Shown: positions 29,480-42,700 of the stretch, one piece after another
How the letters are laid out: every line of letters begins with the position of its first letter
Position numbering within the stretch: position 1 is the stretch's first letter
From: Ianthella basta
Lineage: Eukaryota > Porifera > Demospongiae > Verongiida > Ianthellidae
Assembly (NCBI GenBank): GCA_964019415.1
Contig: OZ025881.1
Location: forward strand, 341,201-405,200
Reading direction: 5' to 3'
Length of the DNA stretch: 64,000 nucleotides
Program-made: the position numbers and the translations under genes
Notes under the pieces: model-generated
What the model was told of the DNA's origin: nothing
Database searches by the model: none
Seen by the model: the letters and a program-made list of their open reading frames with translations, nothing else

Positions 29480-29814
29480 TCAAGTCATTTGCCAATGGCG
29501 GCCGGAAGTGAGCCGGCAGCCATGTTTGCGAAAGTGAAGCTGGGGCGCGGTCTTGTCACGTGAACACAGGGAACAAGGTAAACGCCCACTACAGGAAATT
29601 GTGCAACCTTTGCGACAAATGAAGTGGTTTCAGTCACGTGCACCCACACAAGGGATACACTAGCGCTATTACGTCACCTGTTTGGAGGGATTTCATTGGT
29701 GAACGTGATCAACCGCTTTTTCGGTTGCATTGCAAAGATTCCACAATCTCCTGTACTCAGCCAAGACGCAGTAACTGACCACTGGACGTCTGACGCGCAA
29801 GTGACCCGTTTAGT
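29480..29814 (+). promoter_or_regulatory. Probable NLR-2 promoter and 5' UTR
   Basis: Same motif order as NLR-1: CCAAT (29492-29496), CCGGAAGTG (29502-29510) and CACGTG (29557-29562). A small MITE sits between the E-box and the start codon. Confidence 0.5.
29592..29753. mobile_element. 162-bp TA-flanked MITE in NLR-2 leader
   Basis: The ends are CAGGAAATTGTG and the inverse of CAGGAGATTGTG, with TA on both sides (29590-29591, 29754-29755). Unit 1 shows the empty site CCACTACTCAG near 6219. This is a Tc1/mariner-type non-autonomous element that inserted after the units separated. Confidence 0.75.
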
Positions 29815-30762
29815 ATGGCACAACCACCAAGGGATCGTTGGATGGCACAACCATCGGATGGTTGTTTGGGAAGTGCCTTCCTTCTCGTGAACAGTTATGA
29901 GGGGAACCAGCGCAGACTAGACATCCTACCAGACATTGATAAAGCAGCTGAGAAGTTCTGGAAAACGTTTCATACCCTCCGTTTTAGTACGATGATCTGC
30001 TACAACGTGACGAGGACTGAATTCAATGGACGCATTGAGTCCTTTATACGTCTTACCCGAGGTCGGGGGGTAAAATATGTTATCTTCTTCTTCATTGGTC
30101 ATGGCTCGGCTGGAGACATTTTGTACATGCAGGATGATAGTTTCCTGTGGATTGAGGAGATCGATCAACTCTTCTTCCAGCACTTACCAGAGCCATTCAA
30201 AATCTTCTTCATTGATGCCTGTCGTACGGAGGATGCCACTCAAAGCATAATTCGTTACACTACAAAGTCTCCAAAAACCTATGTGGCACAATCAACGCTG
30301 CCCTACCAAAGAGCTTGGCCTGGAAATACCTTTGGTAGGTTGGTGCTATAAGTTTTGGTACTATCACACTGATGTTGCCTGACTTGCCTTGTTGTTACTA
30401 ACAAGCACAGAGCAATGACACCTGTTGTTCTTATGTATTTTTCTGTACAGGTCTCTTCTCAGAGACCCTTATGGATACACTGCTGTCAAGTGGAGGCACT
30501 TTGGATTCTGTTTGTGTATCTGTTGATACGCAGCTCCAGAATTCATTGAAGAAGTACTTGAGTGCTACACAGCATGTCCAAGTCACCCAATCTGGCATTA
30601 CACCTATTTGCTTGGAAACAGATGTTACCAGTTTTGGTGGGAGGCTGGACATTCCACTATTTTGTCCACAAGAAATACTAGAGCTTAAGACACATATGGA
30701 AGGAGTCAGAAGTTCTTTACCTGAAAGTGACCGTGTGGAGACAGGCTTGGCTCCGAGCACCA
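29815..30762 (+). CDS. NLR-2 exons 1-2: caspase p20 and p10
   Basis: Exon 29815-30334 encodes [20 protein letters not shown] and onward, with the [20 protein letters not shown] block, FIGHGSAGD (His96) and IDACRTED (Cys136). Exon 30451-30762 encodes [15 protein letters not shown] and onward to APSTS. They join in phase 1. Relative to NLR-1 the segment between IRLT and KYVIFFF is shortened, and the substrate-pocket loop before the p10 part is AWPGNTFG. Confidence 0.85.
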
Positions 30763-33700
30763 GTGAGTAAATGATGTGAGCAATTTTCTAACCAGACATT
30801 ACATGCATGTGGTAAACTCATATGTTCATGTTAGTCTCTGTGTGTGACCCTTCCATCTATTTTTGAAGTGTGAATCGCAAGATTATACTGTATGGCAGGA
30901 AATTTTGGCGGGGATTTTATTTTGGTGGATTGGTGGTTTTGAGAGCAATCCACCAATAATTATTATTATGCTACTGCCATAATTTGACGGCCTTATTGCA
31001 CAATCATATGTTTCCCGTAAAAACTAGACTTGTAGCTGGATGCGCCGGGCCTATAGGCTAATCGTCAGCATACAGTTCACAACCGACAGCTGCGCACGAG
31101 AACACTACTTTTCCAAAGGGTTGTGGACACCAGAGGTGCAAGAAGAGCTGTCTAGACTTGTCAGCACGAGGAAGCCGAAGGCAATCCGAATAGCGTGGCT
31201 GTAAAGACTGATGTTGATATCTTTGTATGTAACTTACATTGGTACGATTGTTTGTGAAGTCACAGGCAGCAAACAAGCGTCAGCAATCTATCAACAGGAA
31301 CCTGGATTCTCCTGATGGTACGTTCAAGGTATCGTCAAACAACAGTGTGTGTACTCTGCAGCCAAATTTCATCATCATTGCAATCTATAGCTCTTGCCCA
31401 TTCGGATTAGCCATTTATATGATTATCATTATGGCATAAGGCTTTGCTCAACCGCCAAAGTACGTAAATTCCGCCAAATGCAGTAATTTCGTTAGTCTAC
31501 CAAAATAAATACCTGTAAAAATTTCCGGCCATACAGTATATTACACGACTGACTACATTTGCACATGAAGTGTGGTTGCGCAACACTGAACATTGTTTAG
31601 GAATAATTTTACAGAGTGCAAAAGTACATTCTTCAGACAAGCAGTTTATGTTACTCTTTGTTAGCAAAGAAGCTAAGCTCTGTACTTTATCGTAATTTCT
31701 CCAGTTATTGTACTGCTTGTTAACGTTCTGTAAATGTTATCCTGCACCCCTCCCCCTGTCCTTCACAAGTACACATTGAACTATAGCCACATATTGAGTA
31801 CGAACATTTCCCTGTTCAAGTATTCATACAATGCCATGCTGTAAATGTACAATTCTGCCCTCTCCTTTGGTAGGGACACATGCCTCAACTGATGGTTTGG
31901 GTCCTTCGGGGATCAATGCTCCTGCCCTGCCCTCTGCCCCGCCCACAGAACTAGGTGAGTGCCATCAGCTGTCTGGCGGTGAAGAAAATAGCTCACTGCA
32001 TGTATCCAAGAAGAATATGTAGTTTGACTACACTCTTACTCCACTCTGTAACAGGAGAGAACATCATTATGTCTGCCTTCTCCTCACATGCATACATGTT
32101 TGAAGTAGTCCCTAAAAGTGTGCTGTATTATTATGATTGTCTTGCAGCATGTATACTTTTACAATGAGACTCAATTTACATGTCATTCTATATACTGTAT
32201 AGCAGGAAAATTTTGCGAGGTTTGCATTTTGTAAATTTCGTGATTTGGGCAAAATTGTGAAAGTGTCTTCGTGAATGTTTCTATTTGCTAAGATTTCTGT
32301 TAGCAATTCTGTTGTGTATTGTTTCGTTGTAACAGTGTTTTTTGCGAAAGGCGTTGTTGAAGTACTTTTTGGTTGAGTCTAAGTCTCTCCCAGACCCTAG
32401 CGGCCCCATGTCAAGCACTGTGAAACCACAAGGGATTGAAAGTGCCAACAAAAAGGTTTCTGCTTTCCTCGCATCGGATTCCAGGATGAAGGATGATGGC
32501 TCTGGGCCTTCGAGTGTCTTCTAGGACCAGTAACGGTGCAGAAAATGATGCTGTTGTGCTCCAAAAACAGTGCACAGATCTTTGATATCATCCGTGGAAC
32601 GTGTCCAATTGTTACGTCATCCTTCTTCATTGCAACAGCATAGCAATCTGCATGCAGGATTGTCACTCCCTTGCACATTCTAGCTCTTCTCCAAGTGTAG
32701 CGTCCAAGATGTCCTTGCACACATGGTAACCTCTTACACGCAGCTTTCAACCATAAGCATTGCTCTTGAGCTGCTTGCAGCCACCTCCTCCAAAAACGGG
32801 AAATTTTTAAACACAAGCGTGAAATATCCACGCACAAATTGCAAAATTAATACCACGAAATGCTTGTTTTGGAGTGAAATTATGAGATTTTCCACTATAT
32901 ATGCATTAGCTTTATTGGCTACATGCGACTTCCTGGCATGTAGTACAAACAGCATTGGTGTATGCATTCCTTTGTACCGTGTGGAATGAGTTGTGCCCTT
33001 CAGTCTTCAGCACAACTGACATGCACCACTTAGCTGCTTCCCTGTTCTTCCTCACCAATGTGTCTATTGATAGGAGTGGGCCTCAAGTCTTTGTCCAGCG
33101 GTCACAGCACTGTCTCCTGCCCCACCCCGCCCTCCTCTACTGAGTCAGTCCCCACTCAGTCCCATTACAGCCATGATCAACAATCAAGGAACAGACCTGC
33201 GGCACAGCCAAGTGAGCCTTGTAGTTCAAAGAGAAGTGACAAGGAGAAGGAGGAAGACAGAAGTAGCTGTGATGGAGGTGAGGAGGAGTGGACATGCACT
33301 TCTGGAGTGTGTACATGTGATGTGTACACATGCAGTGTGTCCTATAGCTGTGTGAGATCTCAGGACAGTAGTCAGTGGACCATGTGCAGCCTTCCCTTCC
33401 CTCACCATGTTGCGTGTTTGTCGTGTGAATGCTCATCGATTAGCTTGAATATAATAACTAGGTGAATGCATGGCACTGTGGGATTAGCCTGTGTTAAGTT
33501 ACATGTTGAGTGTGCCTGACAAACAGGCAATGGAGGTGTGGCAGTTTGAAGACGGCTGCCTTCGTGTACACACAATGCAGACATTGCTATGCATGCAGTG
33601 TGGTGCTTGCAAACACCTGTACATATGTACACAGTGACTCTGCAAGACTATGCAGGACAGACATGGACAAGATGTGTGACATTTAGCACAATTTGAATGG

Positions 33701-36700
33701 CTAGGTGAACACACAAACGAATTAACGTGTCGTTAGAGACTACCAGAATTGACACTCAACCCTATGCTACCAGCAAATGCTCCACAATTGGTATAATATG
33801 TAGTGTGTGCATATATTCTCCCACTAATTTGCCCTATTTCAGCATTTGCTGGATTAAATCACCATCAAAGTATGGAAAGTATACAGACCAGCCACACCCT
33901 GTGCCGTTCTGTTCACTTGTTCTGTGCACAGTGTACCCGTTCTACTGTTATTGACAATTACATTTCTTTTAATTAATTATACAAGTAGAATAACTGAGTT
34001 ACAAAACAAGGCCACCTAATGGTAGTCTCACGTAGCCAGACCACTTCTCCCCTCCATTTTATATTATGACGTCATCAGTCGGGGAGAAGGGTCTGGTACA
34101 TTGTCTATGCACCGCTTGTGAAGAGACCACCCGGAACTAGGGGGCAATAATTGCATTCTCCGCCCACGCATTACCAGGCAACCGCCCGCCCACAACTACC
34201 GGTGTTGCACAAGCTGTGGCAATGAAAGCCATGATTCACTCGGTGCTGAGTTTTTAGCCTTCGCAGTTCAAGCGATTTCGCTAGGCCTTTTCGTAGCAGC
34301 CTGCTACACGCCAATCGAGTTGTGGCCTCAATTGCCACGGCTGGCGAAACACTGGTAGTTGTGGGCGGGCGGTTGCCTGGTAACGCGTAGGCGTAGTGAT
34401 AGTGTTTTACTCCTTTCTAGTTTCTAAAATATATTCCTGCCAAAATTTCAGGTCATACGGTATATTTCACGGCTGATTACATTTGCACACGAAGTGTGGT
34501 TACACAACACTGAACATTGTATAGGAATTATTTTACTGAGTGCAAAAATACGTTTTCAGACAGGCAGTTTATGTTACTCTTTGTTAGCAAAGAAGCTGAA
34601 TTCTGTACTTTATCATAATTCTCCAGTTCTTGTACTGCATGTAAATATTCTGTAAACGTTATCCCTTCCCCTCCCACCATCCTTCACAAGTGCACATTGA
34701 ACTATAGCCTCATATTGATTCATTATGGATATTTCCCTGTTCAAGTATTCATACAATGCCATACTGTAAATGTACAATTTCTGCCGTCTCCTTTGGTAGG
34801 GACACATGCCTCAACTGATGATCTTGGTCCTCTGGGGATCAATGCTCCTGCCCTGCCCTCTGCCCCGCCCACAGAACTAGGTGAGTGCCATCAGCTGTTC
34901 GGCAGTGAAGACAATAGCTCACTGCATGTATCCAAGGAGAGTATTTTGACCACACTCTTACTCCACTCTGTAACAGGAGAGAACATCCTTATGTCTACCT
35001 TCTCCTCCCATGCATACATGTTTGAAGTGGTCCCTAAAAGTGTGCTGTATTGTTATGATTGTCTTGGAGCATGTACATTTACAATGAGACTCAATTTACA
35101 TGTCATTCTATACAGCCTCATTGGCTACATGTGACTTCCTGGCATGTACTGCAAACAGCATTGGTGCATGCATTCCTGTGTAACATGTGGAATGAGTTGT
35201 GCCCTTCAGTCTTCAGCACAACTGACACGCACCACTTAGCTGCTTCCCTGTCCTTCCTCACCAATGTGTCTATTGATAGGAGTGGGCCTCAAGTCTTTGT
35301 CCAGCAGTCACAGCACTGTCTCCGGCCCCACCTTGCCCTCTTCTACTGAGTCAGCCCCCACTCAGTCCCATTACGGCCATGGTCAACAATCAAGGAACAG
35401 ACCTGCGGTACTGCCAAGTGAGCCTTGTAGTTCAAAGAGAAGTGATAAGGAGAAGAAGGAAGACAGATTAATTAGCTGTGATGGAGGTGAGGAGGAGTGA
35501 ACATTCACTTCTAAAATGCATACTTGTAATGTGTGCACATTGTGTTCTTATAACTGTGCGAGATCTCAGGACGGTCAGTAGACCATGTGCACCCTTCCCT
35601 TCCCTTCCCTCACCATGTTGCGTGTTTGTTGTGTGAATGCTCATCGATTACCTTGAATATAATAACTACGCATGTGGAACATAGCTATGTAAACAATGCG
35701 TGCCCAAATTTGGCCTAAGTATTTTGGATGATATCTCCTACCCGCTTTGCTGGATCTGAGCGGGAGAAGCACCAAATGGAAGACAAGGGACCGCTCTGTA
35801 ACACTGTGAATAAGCGTTGTTACTAATACTGTGGTACAGCGAGTTGTATCGGCAATTGCAAAGCCACTGACGCTTGTGGGACATGTCCAGTTTTGTTTAC
35901 ATAAGGGATATCATAACATAAAGGTGTAAATTCCTCTGTTTCCGTGGCAACGTGCGCAAAGTCATGTGATATGCGCATGATTTGCAATGATCATATGAAA
36001 GAAATCGCCCTAGAACATCGTATCTGGCAGCTAAGTATGTACCTAAGGCCGAAAACAAGCTGTACCACGCGTCTTGATCGAATCGTTCGTGCAAAAATGC
36101 CAAACAGCGCTATGTGCTATAATGACGTCAGCCATTTTTGAGAAATATCATGAGGACGTCACGAGACATGGCCCCTAAAGGCAGGTTGCTACGATTCTTC
36201 ACGAAACGAACGTTCTGGCTATCAGTGTTGGCAGAAAGAGGCACGTTGATGGCTCATTTCGCATGCTAAGGAAATTATCTAGCCTTTCCATACATACATT
36301 GTTCATTCTCGCTTCCTGTGAGGAGTCGCGAAAAAGTTGGTCAGAGAGAAACAAAAGTTAGTTTTCTTGCTGTAACTTTGTGTAGGATTAGTCTAACAAC
36401 AATGCATGCATGCAAATGTTAGATCATATGTGTATGAACAGATTAATGTTCTCCTTTTCCCTTTTAAGCGTTCCATCGATAGCCAGAAAGATATTTCCCG
36501 CTAATTGGATGGCTTCGCTAGTGGCGACAATGTTCAATGTAGCAAGGCACCATCATCAGATATTGTATGTAGGATTGGAAAGCTGAAAATTTGCAGGAGA
36601 TATAAGCAATTATATGAAGGTAAAAAGTCGGCCACCAATGTTGAGCATTTGTTTACATAGGACATGTCCCACACGTGGAAATAGCAGTAAATGCTGATGT

Positions 36701-39700
36701 CGTATATAATCAAGGAAAAGTCACAGAAAGGTATCATTGGATGCACATTCATATTATCTAACTTTTGCGAGAGGGATAAGTTGCTAAAGCGTTCCTCTGA
36801 CAACTTACGTACAGCAAGAAGACTACCACAACTTGGTGGTCTATAAAATGTCGGGTCACATAACTCCAGATAGAAAAGCTGCGAAGCATTATCCCTCTCA
36901 CGAAAGCTAGATAATTTACCTGACTAACCGTTTTGGTCTTGATTTCAGCAAGAAACCGTCTCAACGACTACGACACGTTTTCCTGAAAGCACAAGGCGAA
37001 AACCTATTAGCATGTGATAACACGTGATATTCTTGTGACATTCTGAAAATGGCTGACAATGTTGGGATACTTTGTCATTCGGCTGTTTCGCTTGAACGAT
37101 TCAATCAAACCTCTACGTTTTGGCTCATCCCCGTCTTCAAGCATGTATGCAGCAGCCAAACGCTACGTTTTAATGTGATTTTGTTCAGAACTTTCTGTCG
37201 AGTCACATGCATGACATGTGACAGCGCTTACATAGCCATGGAAACACAGGAATTCACACCTTTCGGGTGTCATATTTCCTTGTGTAAACAAAACAGACAT
37301 GTCCCACATGCGTAGATGACTGCATGGCACTGTTGGGTGAGCCTGAGTCGAGTTACATACATGTTGACAAACAGGCAATGGAGGGTGGCAGTTTGAAGAT
37401 GGTTGAGGAGAATAGAAAGGGTTTAGAATGTGGACAGGCCTGGTGGTGTAGAATATGCACACATCGCTACCTTCATGTGCACACAAAGTACACATTGCTA
37501 TGCACGCAGTGTGGTGCTTGCAAACACATGTACATATGTACACAGTGACACTGCAAGACTATGCAGAACAGACATGGACAAGATGTGTGACATTTAGCAC
37601 AATTTGAATTACTAGGTGAACACACAAACAGACTAAATGTGCAGTTGGAGGTTTGCATCCTAAATAGAAAGCTGTTCACTACCAGCACAGAAACTCAACC
37701 CTATTCTACCAACAAATGCCCCAAAATTGGTATTGCCTGTGCATATATTCTCCCACTAATCTGCCCTATTCCAGCGTTTGCTGGATCAAGTCACCATTAA
37801 AGAATGCAAAGTACGAACCAGCCACACCCTGTGCTGTTCTATTCACTTGTTCCACAGTGTATCTGTTCTACTGCTATTGACGATTGCATTTCTTTTCATT
37901 AATATTATCGGCATCTCCGGTGTAACACCTAATCAACCCGTCTGAATTATCGTCCCACAATGGTGTCAAGTAAACAGTGGCTGTGCGTGGGTGGAACAGC
38001 TTGTGCTTAGGAAAACTCCCAGACCCTTTCCTCCCTATTAAGCAATAGCGGAAATGGAGGAAAGGGTCTGGGCTACGCAAGACTAACTACCAGCTAGCTA
38101 GATGTCACGTGTAGGGAGCTGGCGCAGATTATCTGTTTGGAGACAAAGAACCTAGGTTAATAGCTACAAGAACCCTTAAAACCCCCATGAAACCACGTGA
38201 AATTCCCAATGGGGCAATGTCCCTGCCCCTGCAGCTGTCTCCCAAACCTAAAGCCACCACTGTTATGGTAACTAGCATGCTGACATACGTACTTTGACCT
38301 ATTAGCTGTGCATGTCTGGACACTTGTAAGTGTGTAGGAGGTTGAGTGCAAATTTGTGTTGTGCTGGTAAACCTGCTGGTGATGACTAATCTCCCTGCTG
38401 TTCCACTGTACTGTTGCTCAACAGGTGATGACGAGGGTCCCATGAAGGAATGGAACACAAAAGCATTGTTCCTACTGCAAGGGAAACTCAAGCAGAATGT
38501 GCGTATGAAGCCAATGCTCATTGACCTGCTGCACAGGGCAGCTGGTGGGTTCATGGAGCTGGCAGAAGTACAGGCAGTGGAGAATAAGCCAAACGATGTT
38601 GAACAGATGGAAGAACTCGTTCACATCTTACGGGGAAAAAGAAATGCAGACTTCAAGATTTTCTGTACGATGTTACGACGGAGCAACTATGGCTTATGGG
38701 CTGATGAGCTGGAGAGGAAAGCTAGAGAATTCAAGGAAGAACCAGGTACGCATAAAGAGGGGAAGGAGTGCATTGACACACCGCTCACCTTTTCTTTTAT
38801 TCATTGTTATTTTTCTTAGTATGATAGTGTTTTACTCCTTTCTAGTTTCTAAAATGTATTCCTGCCAAAATTTTAGGTCATACGCTACATTGAGTTATTT
38901 GTTATTCCAGCGTTTGCTGCATGGATCAAATCGTCATTAAAGAATGCAAAGTACGAACCAGCCACACCCTGTGCCGTTCTATTCACTTGTTCCACAGTGT
39001 ATCTGTTCTACTGCTATTGACGATTGCATTTCTTATAATTAATCATACTGGCAGAATGACTGAGTTATAAAACAAGGTCACATAATGACACCCTAACCAT
39101 TACCACCTGTTAGCATCACTTGGTACATGGGCAGTAGTAGAGCAGCAGAGTGGCTTCACTAAAATGTGGTCATTGGTTCAAAGGTTACCTTACTGTGATT
39201 ATGTATGTTCCTCTTCCTCCATATGCAGATGAAGCTGCTCTCCTTGGACGCAAGCCATCCTTGCAGCATCTGCAGAATATTGTTGTCCCACGAGTGTCAT
39301 CAAATTGGAAGACCATAGGCCTCAACCTAGACATTAAGGACTGTCATCTTTCGGCCATTGAGAAGAGCAAGCACTACCAGACGGACGACTGCTGCACAGA
39401 GATGTTCTCCGTGTGGCTGAGTCTAGCACCCCACACTGGTAGCCTTCCCTTAACCTGGCGGAGTGTGCTGTCTGCTATTGAGAAGGTGGAGAGAGTCACC
39501 AGTGAAGAGCTGCTGGCTGAGCTGAAGAGATGTGTGGAAGCCTCCCTCCCTCAAGAGCCAACTCAACAGGTGTGTAGGGACCAAGCAGTAACTGGTGTAG
39601 TGTAGCAGCAGTACATGTCTGTTTGCAATTATACCTGTGTATTGTGTCTATCTCACAGGCCACTCACAAGCTAGCAGGCGAGTTGAAGGCTTACTACAAC

Positions 39701-42700
39701 AGACTGGAACCAGTTGTTGGTGATAATTACACCCCCAAATTGGAGTTTTTGGAGCTGGCTGTAGTGGAACGTGAGAAGTATGGGTTGAAGAAGAAGAAGA
39801 ACCTAGAAGATTTCCTACATGCAACTGTGAACGGCATCGATGAGATTTATCAGAAGTCAAGATGTGTTCAGTACTGCCAGATCCTGACATTGGAGAGGGG
39901 TCCCACTTCTGGCAAGCGAATCATCATCAGTGGAGCTCCTGGCAGTGGTAAGACCACTCTTGTGCGTCAGCTCTGCAAGGACCTCTCATCACGCAGTCTC
40001 CCCAATGACTACACCCTGGTTGTTCTGATGGAGCTCCGTGAGCTGATTGTGATTCTACAGGACAAGGAGGAAGCACAACTGCATCACTTCTTCAACAAGT
40101 TCCAGCGTAAGGTTGATGTCAGCCAAGCCTGCCGAGAGTTGGAGGAATCAGATGGAAGGGGTGTGCTCTTGGTCCTTGACGGTTTTGATGAACTTGATGC
40201 AAGAATGAGGAGCTCCAAACTGCTGAGAGACCTGCTTTCTTCAGCTGAATCTATCTACCTGCCAGAGTGTGACATCATTGTCACATCCCGCCCTGTTACC
40301 TGCCCAGACCTGCTGGGTCTCATGCATCCTTTCCATCGCCATGTTGAGATCCTCGGGTTTCCAGAAAAGCAAATTGCACCCTTTGTTAAGAACTACTTAT
40401 CACCATCTGCCCAGGCACAAACTGTGCAACCACCATCCTTCCAGCCTCCCTCCCAGCCATCACCCTCCCTAATGTCACATGAAGGCAGTGAGGCAGAGAA
40501 GCTGCTGAGTCGTCTTGACCAACTCCCTCAGGTGAAGGGAATGTGCAGGACTCCTGTGGTTCTGAAGATCGTGTGCAAGGTATGCGAATTCCTCGGTGCT
40601 GACAGCCTGCCAGCAACCATGACTGGGATTTATGAAGAGTTCATTCTTCGCCAACTCCTGGAGTATGGCCCCGAAGATGCTGAGACACCCCTCAACAGCA
40701 TTCTGCACGTCCCCTCTAGCGAGTATCCATTTTTCAGTGATTTGTGCAGGATAGCATTTGAGTGCTGTACCAATCAGAGACTAATGATTTCAAGACAAGA
40801 CCTCGGTGACACCCTCCCTTATTTTGTTCGAGGCAGCATCTATGGGCTACTGGATGCAGATCCTGTGAAAGACCTCCGAGCTGTTCGAGAACTGGTCCTG
40901 TACCACTTCATGCACAAGACGATGCAAGAGGCCCTGGCTGCCTGTCATGTGGCAGTGCTTCCCAATCCGAAGAGCCATGTGGAGAAGTGGAGGAAATGGT
41001 TTGGTCACCCAAAAATGGCAGAGGTGTGGAAATTCTATTGCGGCCTCACTAAATTAAGGTATGCAGAAGTCTTCTCTGTTGTGCAGCTGGCAGATGAGGT
41101 CAGTGAGGGCAGCAGGCTGGTACGTGACCTGCTGGTGATTTCCCTATTTGAAGCAGGCAATGTCAGCCTTGCTAGAGAGGAGCTCCCTCGTATCTTTCCT
41201 AGGGAATTGGATGTTAAGCTGTCCACATCCTACGAGACTGCTGCGTACGCATTTACTCTACAACATCACCCATCTCTTGAGAGGCTAAATCTTGATATGA
41301 ACGATACCAATGTCGACCTTCAGCTACTGCTTGATGCCCTATCATACCACCCCACTGTGAGGGAGCTGATTGTGCGACACAAGTTGCATTCTCATGTTCC
41401 ATTCAAAGGTGAGCATGCTGACATTAGAAGGTACATAACAGGAGGTAAAGTGGATGTCTGAGCACATCTAGCTGTCGTCTGATGGTGTGTAGCTCATACA
41501 GTTAATTGTTACTGTCTGTGTTGTATGTGTGTAGTTACATGTGACAAGTACACAGTCACACAGTACCACTGAGCATCATCACTCTATGCAGGCCCATATG
41601 TGGGGTTTGAAAGGGGGTTGCATTCTGGAAAGAAATGTCTGAAGGCATTTTTTTCCACCCAATGACTTCACAGCAGAATGACAGATGGTATATATGTAAA
41701 TGGTCTAGTCTGGCAAGCCAGCCCCTTCCCCTATTGCACAATACCACGAGAGGGAAAGTGTCTGGTATAACTATGAAGGTTTGTGCAGAATCTGACTGCA
41801 GGAGTGACCAATCAAATTGCAGAATGTATGCAAACTCATTTACTGCACATACACTCAAAGGCAAACACAACAATGAATACCATTATAACATTCTACTGCA
41901 GCGCGCTGGCTAGCCTTACGTTACAGCAGCCACGGGGGAGCTGTGAGGCTGCGTACCAGATTGGTTTCTGTTGGAGAGAGGAGTGTAAAAGCACAGGAAC
42001 ACTCGAAATGTTCACGATTCAGGGCCATTGTCCATACTTGTGTACTTGCGTTAAGCTGCATTAGTTAGTGTTAACTCTGCCCCAATTGCACAACTTGGTT
42101 GTAGGAGTTGTACAAACCCAACGAACCCCCCCTGCACATGGGCCTGCCATGGCTGTATATGACAGTGTTATCTCAGGAGGCACTGAGGTGGTCAGTATGG
42201 CCACATGCCCTTACTCTATATCAGAGACATTTTAATTTGCACATTGATGGCACACAGAAACTGACATACTGTTATCATTGAAACTTTTGTGTGGCAAAAA
42301 TTGTATGTTTAATATTGGTGTGACAAAATTTTCATGTTCTGGGCTACATCCACAAAATTTAAACCCCATGAAAATGTAACTGTGTACATTGCTAAACACG
42401 GCAGAATATGGAGTACCACACGTTGCCAAGTGAAGATCTTCTATATCTTCTGCATTCTCCAACGTAGGCCTTCCCGACTGAATGCACTGTTGTCTCGTTG
42501 ACCCGTTGATTCAGCTCCTAGGAAATAAAGAAGTGTGTTGCTGCGACCACACTGTGACTTAGAATTCTTGCTTAATATTTGCACTCCAATCTTAGGGCTA
42601 GCACTGTAGTGCTGGTAAGGTCTGTGCTTCTCCTTCACACTCTGTGCAGCGCAGACCTCCATGTTCACTTCTGCAATGGCCGTGAAGGTAGTATAGCAGA

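Larger units (their letters stand above)
34430..37900 (+). repeat. Second copy of linker block in NLR-2
   Basis: This block repeats 31500-33960 in direct orientation, including L1, L2 and the flanking non-coding markers (GTGGAATGAGTTGTGCCCTT; CTGTGCATATATTCTCCCAC). It is longer because it carries the TA-flanked MITE at 35669-37312. The duplication doubled both linker exons and left them open. Confidence 0.75.
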
